DNA of 42,484 bases from Erginobacter sp964587835 (GTDB lineage Bacteria; Auribacterota; Erginobacteria; Erginobacterales; Erginobacteraceae): assembly GCA_964587835.1 (NCBI GenBank), contig CAZPMN010000023.1, forward strand, positions 1-42,484, written 5' to 3'. The notes below the pieces were generated by a model. The model did not search any database. It saw nothing but the letters and a program-made list of their open reading frames with translations, and was not told where the DNA came from. This document shows, in pieces, positions 7,997 through 15,573 of this stretch; the first letter of the stretch is position 1, and each line of letters opens with the position of its first letter. The position numbers and the translations under genes were made by a program.

Positions 7997-9405
7997 CGCC
8001 GATGCGCGCGGTCACTGTCGGCGGACTCGTACTCACCCTGCTGGTCGGCTGCCTTCCCCGTTCGACGTCCTCCAATCCCCCGCCGCCGGAGGAGGCCGGA
8101 TACAGCCCGGAGCGGCAGCAGGCCTACTCTCATTACTGCCGGGGCGTCTACCACGAATTCCATCAGGAATACGAGCAAGCCCTGGCGGAATACCGGCGGG
8201 TTCTGGAGTTCGATCCCGAATCCTTCGCCGCCGCCCTGAAGCTCGGTTCGATCCTTCTCAGTCGGGAAGAGACCGAGCAATCCATCAAGTGGCTGGAAAG
8301 AGCCCGGCGTCTGCAGCCGGAATCTTACCGGGCGGCCTTCCTCCTCGCCACCGCCCGCTACCAGGCCGGGGAGGAGGAAGAGGCACTGGCCGGTTATCGG
8401 GAAGCCGGGCGGCTCAGCCCCCAGGAACGGAGCCCTCACCTGATCTCGGCGGCCATCTACTCCCGGCGGGAAGACTATCCGGCGGCGCTCAACGCTTACC
8501 AAATGGCGGCGGAAGCCGATCCCGGTCAGCCGGATGCCTGGTTCCGGATGGGGCTGCTTTACACCAAGCTGGAAGATCTTCCCTCCGCGGTGGTGGCCTT
8601 TGAGAAGTCCCTCTCCCTTGCCCCTGACTTGCTCGAGGCTCGTCTGGCCCTGGCCCTGGCCTATGACCTGCTCGACGAAAACGAGAAGGCCGTCGAGGAG
8701 TATGAGCGGGCCCGCATCCTGGCGCCGGAAAATGTCAACATCCAGCAAAGGCTGGGCACGCTTTACTACGCTCTCGGCCGAACCGATCAGGCGCTCGAAA
8801 CCTTCAGCCGTCTCCACGACCGGGCACCGGATTCCCCCAACGTGCTCTTCCTGCTCGGCACCGCCCAGCTTCGGGCCGGGAACTTCCCGGCGGCCATTGC
8901 CGCCTACCGGGAAGCTCTGGATCGGGGGGAGATCACCGACTTGCTCCTCTTCCAGCTGGGAGCGGCCCACGAACGCAACCGCGATTTCGAGGAAGCGATC
9001 GACTGTTTCGAAAGAGCGATTGAACTCAATCCCCGCAACGCGGCCGCCTACAATTACCTCGGTTACATGTACGCCGAGCGGGGGATCCGCCTCGATGAGG
9101 CGCTGGAATTGATCAAGCGGGCCTTGGAATTCGAACCGGATAACGGAGCTTATATCGACAGTCTGGGCTGGGTTTACTTCCAGCAGGAGCGCTACGATCA
9201 GGCGGTAAAGACGTTGGAACGCGCCGTCGCCATCACCCCCGACGATCCGACCATCCGCGACCATCTCGGTGACGCTTACGCCCGCCGGGGCCAGGCGGCC
9301 AAAGCCCGGGAACAGTGGGAGAAAGCCCTGGAACTCGAACCGGCCGACCCGGAAGAGATCCGAAGCAAGCTGGGGGGCGAATGGGGAATGGGCAGTGGGG
9401 AATAG
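7993..9405 (+). CDS. TPR-repeat lipoprotein
   Basis: The likely start is ATG 7993, which overlaps the preceding stop; ATG 8002 is also possible. The N-terminus MRAVTVGGLVLTLLVGCLP is a lipoprotein signal with the acceptor Cys after LLVG. From about residue 40 to the end there are about a dozen tetratricopeptide repeats, for example ALAEYRRVLEFDPESFAAAL, AIDCFERAIELNPRNAAAYN and AVKTLERAVAITPDDPTI. TPR lipoproteins of this type scaffold envelope complexes; the target cannot be told. The last residues (GGEWGMGSGE) and the TAG stop are encoded by a GGGGAAT-type heptamer array. Length is 470 residues. The product is probably anchored in a membrane facing the periplasm. Confidence 0.88.
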   Translation: MTPMRAVTVGGLVLTLLVGCLPRSTSSNPPPPEEAGYSPERQQAYSHYCRGVYHEFHQEYEQALAEYRRVLEFDPESFAAALKLGSILLSREETEQSIKWLERARRLQPESYRAAFLLATARYQAGEEEEALAGYREAGRLSPQERSPHLISAAIYSRREDYPAALNAYQMAAEADPGQPDAWFRMGLLYTKLEDLPSAVVAFEKSLSLAPDLLEARLALALAYDLLDENEKAVEEYERARILAPENVNIQQRLGTLYYALGRTDQALETFSRLHDRAPDSPNVLFLLGTAQLRAGNFPAAIAAYREALDRGEITDLLLFQLGAAHERNRDFEEAIDCFERAIELNPRNAAAYNYLGYMYAERGIRLDEALELIKRALEFEPDNGAYIDSLGWVYFQQERYDQAVKTLERAVAITPDDPTIRDHLGDAYARRGQAAKAREQWEKALELEPADPEEIRSKLGGEWGMGSGE

Positions 9406-9415
9406 GGAATGGGGA
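9381..9415 (+). repeat. Heptamer array, five units (ATGGGGA type)
   Basis: Units are ATGGGGA, ATGGGCA, GTGGGGA, ATAGGGA, ATGGGGA, in unbroken 7-base phase. The array contains the TPR gene stop (TAG 9403-9405) and the ispE start (ATG 9409). An inverted copy lies at 9473-9500. Confidence 0.85.
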
Positions 9416-10398
9416 ATAGAAAAAAACCCTGCGAAACCGGTCAGCCGGCAACGGAGAAACGCCGTCCCCCGGCCCCATTCCCCATTCCCCATTCCCCATT
9501 CCCCCAATTAACCGTCCTCTCCCCCTGCAAGATCAATCTCTTCCTCGACGTCGTGGCGCGGCGGACGGACGGCTATCACGAGGTGGTGACAGCCATTGAA
9601 CCCCTGGCCCTCTCGGACCGGCTCAGCCTTACGGTCGTTCCCTCGGGGATCCGGGTCACTGTCGATCATCCGGAAGTGCCGGACGGAGAAGCCAACATCG
9701 TACATCGGGCCGCCCGCCTGCTTTTGGCAGCGGCCGGCGCGGCCAAGGGAGTCTCGATCCGGATCGAGAAAAATATCCCCGTGGCGGCCGGACTGGGCGG
9801 AGGTTCAGGCAATGCGGCGGCCGCTCTGCTCGCTCTGAACAAACTCTGGAATCTCGGATTCGGGCTCCCGGCTCTGACCTCGCTGGCCGGGAAGCTGGGA
9901 TCGGACGTCCCCTTCTTTTTGCAGCCGCGGACCTCCCTCTGGCAGGGCCGGGGGGAACGGGGTCAACCGCTTCCCCCCGCCCCGCCGTTCTTTGCCGTTT
10001 TGATCAACCCCGGTTTTCCCCTCTCCACCCCCCGGGCCTACGCGGAACTCGGCGTCGGCCCGACCTCCCGCCCTCCCCACCCCAATCTAAAGAAACTAAT
10101 CTCCGCCCTGGAACGGGCCGACCTTCCCGGCCTGGGCGCGGCGCTCTACAACCGTTTCCAGGAGACCCTCGCCCCACGCTATCCGCGGATCCGGGAACTG
10201 CTCGAATTTTTCCGCTCCCGAAAAACCGTCGGTACTCTGCTCTCCGGTTCCGGGCCGACGGTGGTGGGCCTGGCCGACAGCCCGCCGGACGCCCGGAGGC
10301 TGGCCGCCGAGGCCCGGGACACCTTCCCGGAAACCTACCGGATCGTCGTCGCTGCCAACATCCTTCCCCCGGACAGCCGGCCTGGCCCGGCCGACTGA
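9409..10398 (+). CDS. ispE: 4-diphosphocytidyl-2-C-methyl-D-erythritol kinase
   Basis: IspE phosphorylates CDP-methylerythritol in the MEP isoprenoid pathway. GHMP-kinase motifs are clear: SPCKINLFLDVVARRTDGYHE near the start, the ATP loop PVAAGLGGGSGNAAAALLAL, and SGSGPTVVGLAD near the C-terminus. Family members normally start only a few residues before the SPxKINL motif. Here the only standard start codon is ATG 9409, giving about 38 extra residues. These include PFPIPHSPFPQ, encoded by the CCCCATT repeats at 9473-9500. The purine-rich heptamers just before 9409 could act as a weak ribosome site. Either the repeat-encoded extension is tolerated or translation begins at an unusual codon near 9509. 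Confidence 0.93.
   Translation: MGNRKKPCETGQPATEKRRPPAPFPIPHSPFPQLTVLSPCKINLFLDVVARRTDGYHEVVTAIEPLALSDRLSLTVVPSGIRVTVDHPEVPDGEANIVHRAARLLLAAAGAAKGVSIRIEKNIPVAAGLGGGSGNAAAALLALNKLWNLGFGLPALTSLAGKLGSDVPFFLQPRTSLWQGRGERGQPLPPAPPFFAVLINPGFPLSTPRAYAELGVGPTSRPPHPNLKKLISALERADLPGLGAALYNRFQETLAPRYPRIRELLEFFRSRKTVGTLLSGSGPTVVGLADSPPDARRLAAEARDTFPETYRIVVAANILPPDSRPGPAD
9473..9500 (+). repeat. Heptamer array, four perfect CCCCATT units
   Basis: Four identical CCCCATT units, extended by CCCCC. They are the reverse complement of the GGGGAAT-type units at 9381-9415, so the pair can form a hairpin with a 57-base loop. They lie inside the ispE reading frame. Confidence 0.85.
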
Positions 10399-10740
10399 AC
10401 GGGAAACCTGGAAAGCCTGGAGAAATCCCACTATTATTATTGACTCCTCGCGACGGACTGGGGTAAGGTTGCGCCGGTTGATTGGTAAGCGGTAAGCAGT
10501 CAGAGTTGAGCGGAAATATTCGAACCGAGTGGGTTGTGTCGTAGCGAGTCCCGCTTCGCGTTTTTAAAATGGGGGCAAGGCGGAGGGTTGATAATCCGCT
10601 CAATCCGCCTAATCCGCGGTTAACAAAGGGGGCGAGGCGGAGGGATAAAATTTAGAGAGATTGGTTGAGTTTATTCTTCTGCCCAGGAGGCTTCCGAGCA
10701 TCGCGTCGCGAGCCGAACCTGAATCAGCTCCTTGCAGTTG
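10399..10740. other. Intergenic stretch with short repeats
   Basis: No gene is seen in these 342 bases. They hold two GGTAAGC heptamers (10484-10497). They also hold AATCCGCTCAATCCGCC and AATCCGCGGTTAA (about 10592-10622), followed by GGGGGCGAGGCGGAGGG, a relative of the 110-bp repeat upstream of dnaB. A second GGGGGCAAGGCGGAGGG lies about 50 bases earlier. Confidence 0.7.
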
Positions 10741-10811
10741 TGCCCGGTGGTGTAATGGTAACACATCGGCCTTTGGAGCCGAGTTTCGAGGTTCGAGTCC
10801 TCGCCGGGCAG
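10741..10811 (+). tRNA. tRNA-Gln (anticodon UUG)
   Basis: A full cloverleaf is visible. The acceptor stem is TGCCCGG (10741-10747) paired with CCGGGCA (10804-10810), with discriminator G at 10811. The anticodon stem TCGGC/GCCGA encloses loop CTTTGGA with anticodon TTG. The T arm is CGAGG-TTCGAGT-CCTCG. CCA is not encoded. The size of 71 bases is usual for tRNA-Gln. Confidence 0.95.
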
Positions 10812-10829
10812 TCGCCGGTCTGCGGGATT

Positions 10830-10846
10830 GGGAGGTATAATCTCCC
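10830..10846 (+). promoter_or_regulatory. Small palindrome enclosing TATAAT
   Basis: GGGAG-GTATAAT-CTCCC lies 19 bases after the tRNA. It could be a -10 element for prs (perfect TATAAT, but no convincing -35) or a small hairpin ending the tRNA transcript. The role is undecided. Confidence 0.3.
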
Positions 10847-10967
10847 CCGCCCGCTGCGGTGACCACCCGCTTGTCGATTCTCACTCCTCCCTGCCCGTTT
10901 CGGGCAGCGGCCTGGGCCGCCTGAGACTCTGTCGCTTATGTTTGTTCCGTATCATGGGAGCCAAAAA

Positions 10968-11993
10968 ATGGTCAATCACAAGTTGATGCTGTTCGCGGGA
11001 AACGCCAACCCGAACCTGGCCCGAGCCATCGCCCACTACCTGAAGACCGACTTGAGCAAGGCTCTGGTCGGCCGTTTCCCGGAAGGCGAAGTCGAGGTCA
11101 GGATCTCCGAGCACGTCCGGGGAGCGGATGTCTTCCTCATCCAGGGAACATCTCCCCCCCCCAACGACAACCTGATGGAACTGCTGATTATGACCGATGC
11201 CCTCAGCCGGGCGTCGGCCGCCCGGATCACCGCGGTGGTTCCTTTCTTCGGTTACGGCCGGCAGGACCGAAAAAACCAGCCCGGGGTTCCGATCACCGCC
11301 AAACTGGTGGCCAACCTGATCACCGCCGCCGGAGCGGACCGACTGCTGACCATCGACCTCCACGCCGCCCAGATCCAGGGGTTCTTCGACATCCCGGTCG
11401 ATCATCTTTACGCCGCGCCGGTCCTGGTCAAGCAGCTGAAAAAATTCTTTACTCCGGCCCGGCGGAAGAAGCTGACCATCGTCTCCCCCGATGTGGGGGG
11501 GATCAAGGGGGCCGATCACTTCGCCCGCGACTTCCAGTGTCCCCTGGCCATTGTCGATAAGCGGAGGATGGGAAACGAGCGGACCGAGGTGCAGAATGTT
11601 ATCGGCGAGGTACGGGGCCGGGATATTCTTATCGTCGATGATATGGTCTCCACCGGAGGATCGCTGGCCGGCGCCGCCCGGGTCCTGAAAAGTCAGGGAG
11701 CCGGGGATATCTACGCCGTGGTTACCCACCCGGTACTGCCCGGTCGCGCGGTCGAAACCCTCAATGACTCTCTGATGAAAACCATCTGGGTCAGCGACAC
11801 CATCCCGCTGAACGAGGCGGCGGCTCGCTCTCCCAAGTTCAAGATCATCTCAATGGCCGAGCTCCTGGGTGAGGCCATCAACCGGATTCACGCCGACACC
11901 CCCGTGAGCATTCTCTTTGAATACGAAGAACATCCCGCATCAAAAGGCGGCGGCCGGCCGGCGCGGGGAGGCGGGGGGAAACCCCGAGCTTAA
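10968..11993 (+). CDS. prs: Ribose-phosphate pyrophosphokinase (PRPP synthetase)
   Basis: The enzyme makes PRPP from ribose 5-phosphate and ATP for purine, pyrimidine, histidine and NAD synthesis. Motifs of class I synthetases are present: LFAGNANPNLA, GRFPEGEVEVRI, the flexible-loop region GYGRQDRKNQPGVPITAK, LTIDLHAAQIQGFFD, and the PRPP-binding loop ILIVDDMVSTGGSL. I chose ATG 10968 (MVNHKLMLF) because the family begins close to the LFAG motif; ATG 10938 would add ten residues. The C-terminal tail after FEYEEH is a Gly/Lys/Arg-rich extension (SKGGGRPARGGGGKPRA) not needed for the fold. It precedes rplY and pth, a common bacterial order. Confidence 0.95.
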   Translation: MVNHKLMLFAGNANPNLARAIAHYLKTDLSKALVGRFPEGEVEVRISEHVRGADVFLIQGTSPPPNDNLMELLIMTDALSRASAARITAVVPFFGYGRQDRKNQPGVPITAKLVANLITAAGADRLLTIDLHAAQIQGFFDIPVDHLYAAPVLVKQLKKFFTPARRKKLTIVSPDVGGIKGADHFARDFQCPLAIVDKRRMGNERTEVQNVIGEVRGRDILIVDDMVSTGGSLAGAARVLKSQGAGDIYAVVTHPVLPGRAVETLNDSLMKTIWVSDTIPLNEAAARSPKFKIISMAELLGEAINRIHADTPVSILFEYEEHPASKGGGRPARGGGGKPRA

Positions 11994-12105
11994 ATCTGAT
12001 TGTGACCCCAACCAAAGAGAAACCTTGCGTTCCCTCCTGGGTTTTGGGGCAATCAACCTAACAGTAACCCAATTTATCCGGAAATCAGCTTAAGGAGAAA
12101 CCGAT

Positions 12106-12786
12106 ATGGCCCAACTGAAGATATCCGTACAGGAACGTTCCCAGATCGGGGGCAACCACCCCCGCCGTCTCCGGCGCCGGGGTCTGATCCCCGCCGTCCT
12201 CTATGGGGGGGCGGAGAACTCGGTCGCTCTGGCCCTGGACAGCGGCCGGATGAAGAAAGAAGTCAATCTGCTGCACGAAAACCAGATTGTCGCCCTGGAA
12301 ATCGAGGGGGGAGAAAAAGCCCGGTCCCGTTCGGCGATCATCAAAGATATCCAGTTCGACCACATCTCCGGGGCCCTGCTCCACATCGACTTCCAGCAGA
12401 TATCTCTGGACGAGAAACTCATCGCCACCGTGGCGGTGGAAGCGATCGGCGACGCGATCGGGGTAACCCGGGACGGCGGGATCCTGGAACATATTCTCCG
12501 CGAGATTGATATCCGCTGCCTCCCGGCGGACATTCCGGAGACAATTGAAGTGGATGTCTCCGCTTTGGAGATCGGCGATACCATCCACGTGGGAGATATC
12601 CAACTCAAAGAGGGTCTCGAGGTCCTGACCGAACCGGATATCAGCATCTTTACCGTAGCCGCTCCGATTACCGAGGAAGAAGCCGAGGCCCTGGAAGCCG
12701 CCGGGGCCCCCGAGGAAGAGGAAGGTGCCGAACCGGCCGTGGAAGGAGAGGAGGTGGCAGCGGAAGAAGAGGAGAAGGTTGAATAG
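12106..12786 (+). CDS. rplY: 50S ribosomal protein bL25 (CTC form)
   Basis: bL25 binds 5S rRNA. At 226 residues this is the long CTC form: an N-terminal bL25 domain (about 1-95; PRRLRRRGLIPAVLYGG is diagnostic), a second beta domain (about 100-185), and a Glu/Ala-rich tail of about 35 residues ending EVAAEEEEKVE. AAGGAGAAACCGAT precedes the ATG, a good ribosome site. The 112-base spacer after prs contains CCCCAACC and GGGTTTTGGGG arms around a 30-base loop (about 12005-12049), possibly a hairpin leader or terminator. The stop overlaps the region where pth may begin, so the two are probably translated together. Confidence 0.95.
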   Translation: MAQLKISVQERSQIGGNHPRRLRRRGLIPAVLYGGAENSVALALDSGRMKKEVNLLHENQIVALEIEGGEKARSRSAIIKDIQFDHISGALLHIDFQQISLDEKLIATVAVEAIGDAIGVTRDGGILEHILREIDIRCLPADIPETIEVDVSALEIGDTIHVGDIQLKEGLEVLTEPDISIFTVAAPITEEEAEALEAAGAPEEEEGAEPAVEGEEVAAEEEEKVE

Positions 12787-12820
12787 CCTGACGCCGGTGG
12801 AGGGAAGAGACGGGTCAATT

Positions 12821-13402
12821 TTGCGGATCATTGCCGGACTGGGCAACCCCGGCCTTCGCTACCGGAAGACCCGCCACAACCTGGGATTCCGGGTTCTGGA
12901 TCGGCGGGCGGAGTTGACACAATCCGTCTGGAAGAAACAACGTCGTCTTTCGGCCTGGACGGCCCGTTCCGGCGGCCTGATCCTGGTCAAGCCCGCTACC
13001 TACGTCAACCTCAGCGGACAGGCGGTCCGGGCGGTTCTGGACTATTACAGTCTCGCCCCGCGCGATCTGGTGGTGGTGGTTGACGATGTCAACCTTCCGG
13101 CGGGAAGGATCCGCATCCGGAGTGGGGGCGGGGCCGGGGGCCATCACGGCCTGGAGTCGATCATCCGTCATCTCGGCACCCGGAATTTCACCCGGATCCG
13201 GATCGGGGTCGGGGGAGGCGGACTGGAAGACTTGACAGCTCACGTCCTCTCCCGACCGGGACGCGCGGAGGAAACACTTTACCGCCGCGCCATTGAGGAA
13301 GCGGAGGAGGCGCTGGGACTGATCGAGGAAGAGGGTGTGGAGGCGGCGATGAATAAATATAACCGAAAAACGGACAACACCGACGAGGAGGGCACAGATT
13401 GA
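12821..13402 (+). CDS. pth: Peptidyl-tRNA hydrolase
   Basis: Pth frees tRNA from peptidyl-tRNA that falls off ribosomes. Catalytic and substrate residues are in place: LRIIAGLGNPGLRYRKTRHN (Asn and catalytic His), KPATYVNLSGQAV, VVVDDVNLPAG (catalytic Asp) and GGGAGGHHGLESII. No ATG is available. TTG 12821 gives the usual family N-terminus (MRIIAGLGNPG). In-frame GTG 12797 and TTG 12779 are alternatives; 12779 lies inside the end of rplY, directly after GGAGAAGG. The C-terminus overlaps the start of rpsF by four bases (TTGA, 13399-13402). Upstream rplY and downstream rpsF are the standard neighbours. Confidence 0.93.
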   Translation: MRIIAGLGNPGLRYRKTRHNLGFRVLDRRAELTQSVWKKQRRLSAWTARSGGLILVKPATYVNLSGQAVRAVLDYYSLAPRDLVVVVDDVNLPAGRIRIRSGGGAGGHHGLESIIRHLGTRNFTRIRIGVGGGGLEDLTAHVLSRPGRAEETLYRRAIEEAEEALGLIEEEGVEAAMNKYNRKTDNTDEEGTD

Positions 13403-13821
13403 ACCGGTACGAGATGGTCAACATCATTGACGTTAATTGGCAGGACGGCGAGACCGCTCCAGCTCAGAAGATGATTTCCGAGGAGATAGTCAAATCGGGC
13501 GGGACGTTGGAAGACATCGGATCGATGGGCCGACGGAAGCTCGCCTACCCGATCAACCGCAAGACCGAGGGGCTTTACCTGGTTTCCCGCTTCTCCCACT
13601 CCCCGGAAGGACTGGTTCCGCTCCGCGACAGCCTGAAGCTCAACGTCGCCGTGATCCGGACCTTGCTGGTCCGCTACGGGGGACAGCCGGGATTCTCCAT
13701 CGGGGAGGAACAAGCCGGGGAGGAAACCTCGCCGGCCGCCGGCGAGCGCGCGGCGGAGAATACCGGGACGGAACCGAAGGAGGAAGAAGAGGACCGGACC
13801 GTCCAGGACTCGGAAACCTGA
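13399..13821 (+). CDS. rpsF: 30S ribosomal protein bS6
   Basis: bS6 sits on the platform of the small subunit next to bS18. The sequence NRYEMVNIIDVNW, the stretch GSMGRRKLAYPINRKTEGLY, and SLKLNVAVIRTLLVRY match the bS6 fold. The TTG start at 13399 is the one that fits: GAGGAGGG lies a few bases upstream and the family begins with (K/N)RYE. The C-terminus has an acidic extension of about 40 residues (EEQAGEETSPAAGERAAENT...), longer than in E. coli. The 87 bases after it contain a GC-rich inverted repeat (CTCTCCGGC...GCCGGGGGAGA, about 13863-13888) just before the ssb ribosome site. Confidence 0.95.
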   Translation: MNRYEMVNIIDVNWQDGETAPAQKMISEEIVKSGGTLEDIGSMGRRKLAYPINRKTEGLYLVSRFSHSPEGLVPLRDSLKLNVAVIRTLLVRYGGQPGFSIGEEQAGEETSPAAGERAAENTGTEPKEEEEDRTVQDSET

Positions 13822-13908
13822 TCGCCCGCGAACCGGGCAGGTTTAAATATAACCCAGGCCGCCTCTCCGGCTCTTCGGGCCGGGGGAGACCGGCCAAGGA
13901 GGTGTGAA

Positions 13909-14367
13909 ATGGTCAGTATCAACTCAGTTATCCTGGGAGGCAACCTCACCCGCGACCCGGAAGTCCGCTACACCCCCCAGGGGACCGCGGTGGCCCGGCT
14001 CGGGCTGGCGGTCAACCAGGTCTACCGAACCAAGGACGGGGAAAAGAAAGAGGATGTCTGCTTTGTCGACGTCGAAGTCTGGGCCCGCCAGGCGGAAACC
14101 TGCAGCGAATACCTGAAGAAAGGTCGGGCGGTCCTGGTTGAGGGGACACTTAAACTCGACACCTGGACCGATCGGGACGGGCAAAAACGGAGCAAGCATA
14201 AGGTTCGGGCCCGCCGGGTTCATTTTCTCTCCACTCCGGGCGGAGAGGACCGCCGGTCTTCCGGGGAGACCGCTCCGTCACCGGCGCCCTATGAGGTGGA
14301 CTTTCCCCCGGAACCGGATAACTTCGGCCCGGAGAAGGATGAGGGCGATGAACTTCCGCCATTTTAA
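13909..14367 (+). CDS. ssb: Single-stranded DNA-binding protein
   Basis: SSB coats single-stranded DNA in replication and repair. The OB fold covers about residues 1-110: MVSINSVILGGNLTRDPEVR, FVDVEVWARQAETCSEYLKK, GRAVLVEGTLKLDTWTDRDG. It is followed by a short disordered linker and the acidic tip DELPPF, which is the docking motif for partner proteins. Length 152 is close to usual. AAGGAGGTGTGAA precedes the ATG. Its place between rpsF and rpsR is the conserved one. Confidence 0.97.
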   Translation: MVSINSVILGGNLTRDPEVRYTPQGTAVARLGLAVNQVYRTKDGEKKEDVCFVDVEVWARQAETCSEYLKKGRAVLVEGTLKLDTWTDRDGQKRSKHKVRARRVHFLSTPGGEDRRSSGETAPSPAPYEVDFPPEPDNFGPEKDEGDELPPF

Positions 14368-14392
14368 CCCAATCTGACCCAAGGAGCAAAGC

Positions 14393-14653
14393 ATGCCAAC
14401 CGCCAGAAGAAACAGCAGTAACAGAAAACCGCGGAAGAGGACTTTTTATCCCAAGAAGCCCTGCCGTTTCTGTCAGAAAGACACGCCCCGGGCCGACTAT
14501 AAGGACGTGGACACCCTCCGCCAGTATGTCACTGACCGGGGCAAGATGCTCTCCCGGCGGATAACCGGGGTCTGCGCCCGGCATCAACGCATTTTGAGCC
14601 GGGAGATCAAGAAGGCCCGCTACATCGCCCTCCTCCCCTTCCTGGAGGATTAG
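14393..14653 (+). CDS. rpsR: 30S ribosomal protein bS18
   Basis: An 86-residue bS18 that pairs with bS6 on the small subunit platform. A basic N-terminal tail precedes CRFCQKDTPRADYKDVDTL, and the core DRGKMLSRRITGVCARHQRI is diagnostic. The cysteines (C-x2-C and CARH) fit the zinc-binding version of bS18. CAAGGAGCAAAGC precedes the ATG. It lies between ssb and rplI. Confidence 0.97.
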   Translation: MPTARRNSSNRKPRKRTFYPKKPCRFCQKDTPRADYKDVDTLRQYVTDRGKMLSRRITGVCARHQRILSREIKKARYIALLPFLED

Positions 14654-14718
14654 GGAAACCGCCGCCGGGATTGCCCCCGGCCCGGAAACCAACGGAATCA
14701 AAGGGAGCAGCAAGACTT

Positions 14719-15162
14719 ATGAAGGTAATCCTGACCAAAGACCATCCAACCCTGGGAGAGGAAGGGACGATCCTCGAGATCGCCGACGGGTACGGACGCA
14801 ACTTCCTCCTCCCCCGGGGGCTGGCTTATCCGGCCACCAAGCATCACATCGCTTTGATGGAACAGACCCGCGAGAAAAAGCAGCGTCTGAACGAACAGCA
14901 CCTGATCAAGGCCCGCGAACTGGCAACACGGATGAATGAAACCTCCTGCACGATCACCGTCGCCGCCGGGGAAGGGGATACTCTCTACGGTTCGGTGACG
15001 GCGACGATGATTGCCGAGGCCCTGGCCGGGGAAGGGTTCAAGATTGATAAGGATCAGATCGAGCTGGAAGCCCCGATCAAGAAACTGGGAATCTACACCG
15101 TTCCCATCTGCCCCGCGCCCGATATCACCGCCCGGATCAAGGTCTGGGTGGTGAAGGAATAG
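14719..15162 (+). CDS. rplI: 50S ribosomal protein bL9
   Basis: The 147-residue bL9 has the N-terminal domain MKVILTKDHPTLGEEGTILE, the family signature around VADGYGRNFLLPRGLA (here IADGYGRNFLLPRGLA), the long connecting helix (about 40-75) and a C-terminal domain (LYGSVTATMIAEAL, IKKLGIYTVPI). AAGGGAGCAG precedes ATG 14719; a few upstream in-frame codons are not supported. The TAG stop (15160-15162) shares two bases with the first unit of the AGCAGTA heptamer array, so gene end and array abut exactly. Confidence 0.97.
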   Translation: MKVILTKDHPTLGEEGTILEIADGYGRNFLLPRGLAYPATKHHIALMEQTREKKQRLNEQHLIKARELATRMNETSCTITVAAGEGDTLYGSVTATMIAEALAGEGFKIDKDQIELEAPIKKLGIYTVPICPAPDITARIKVWVVKE

Positions 15163-15230
15163 CAGTAAGCAGTAAGCAGCGAGCAGTAAGCAGCGAGCAG
15201 TAAGCAGCGAGCAGTAAGCAGTGAGCAGGA
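15161..15230 (+). repeat. Heptamer array, ten units of AGCAGYR
   Basis: Ten 7-base units in unbroken phase, mostly alternating AGCAGTA and AGCAGCG, ending AGCAGTG, AGCAGGA. The unit is the reverse complement of TACTGCT in the array at 485-550. The first two bases are part of the rplI stop codon. Confidence 0.9.
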
Positions 15231-15330
15231 TCGCCCCGCGGGCTTGCCGGATCGGAATGCCCCCGGCATTTCTGGTAGTAATTGCAGTATCGCTTCGCTT
15301 GAAGCGCAGAGAGCATAGCGCCCCGGGAAT

Positions 15331-15540
15331 AATCCGCCTAACCCGCGGTTAATTCAAAGAGGGCGAGGCGGGGGGCTAATTCGAGGGAATTAGTGTAATT
15401 AGTGGACCCACCAGGGGCCGGGGCGGGGGGCAATCCGCTCCATCCGCTTAATCCGCGGTTAATTAAAGAGGGCGAGGTGGGGGGCTAATTCGAGGGAATT
15501 AGTGTAATTAGTGGACTATAAAGGGGCCGGGGCGGGGGGA
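15331..15540 (+). repeat. Two copies of a ~110-bp direct repeat upstream of dnaB
   Basis: The copy starting at 15331 (AATCCGCCTAACCCGCGGTT) repeats from 15441 (CATCCGCTTAATCCGCGGTT). Both continue AAAGAGGGCGAGG, then GCTAATTCGAGGGAATTAG, TGTAATTAGTGGAC, and GGGGCCGGGGCGGGGGG, with one deleted base and a few substitutions. A third, diverged part lies at about 10592-10645. The 15231-15330 stretch before it holds no gene. After it, 15541-15572 (TAATCTGTGTAATCTGTGG) runs straight into the dnaB start. Confidence 0.85.
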
Positions 15541-15573
15541 TAATCAGGGTAATCTGTGTAATCTGTGGATTAA

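Noticed and set aside
10830..10846. Classic intrinsic terminator after tRNA-Gln.
   Set aside because: The hairpin is only five base pairs and lacks a T run; it was kept only as an undecided palindrome.
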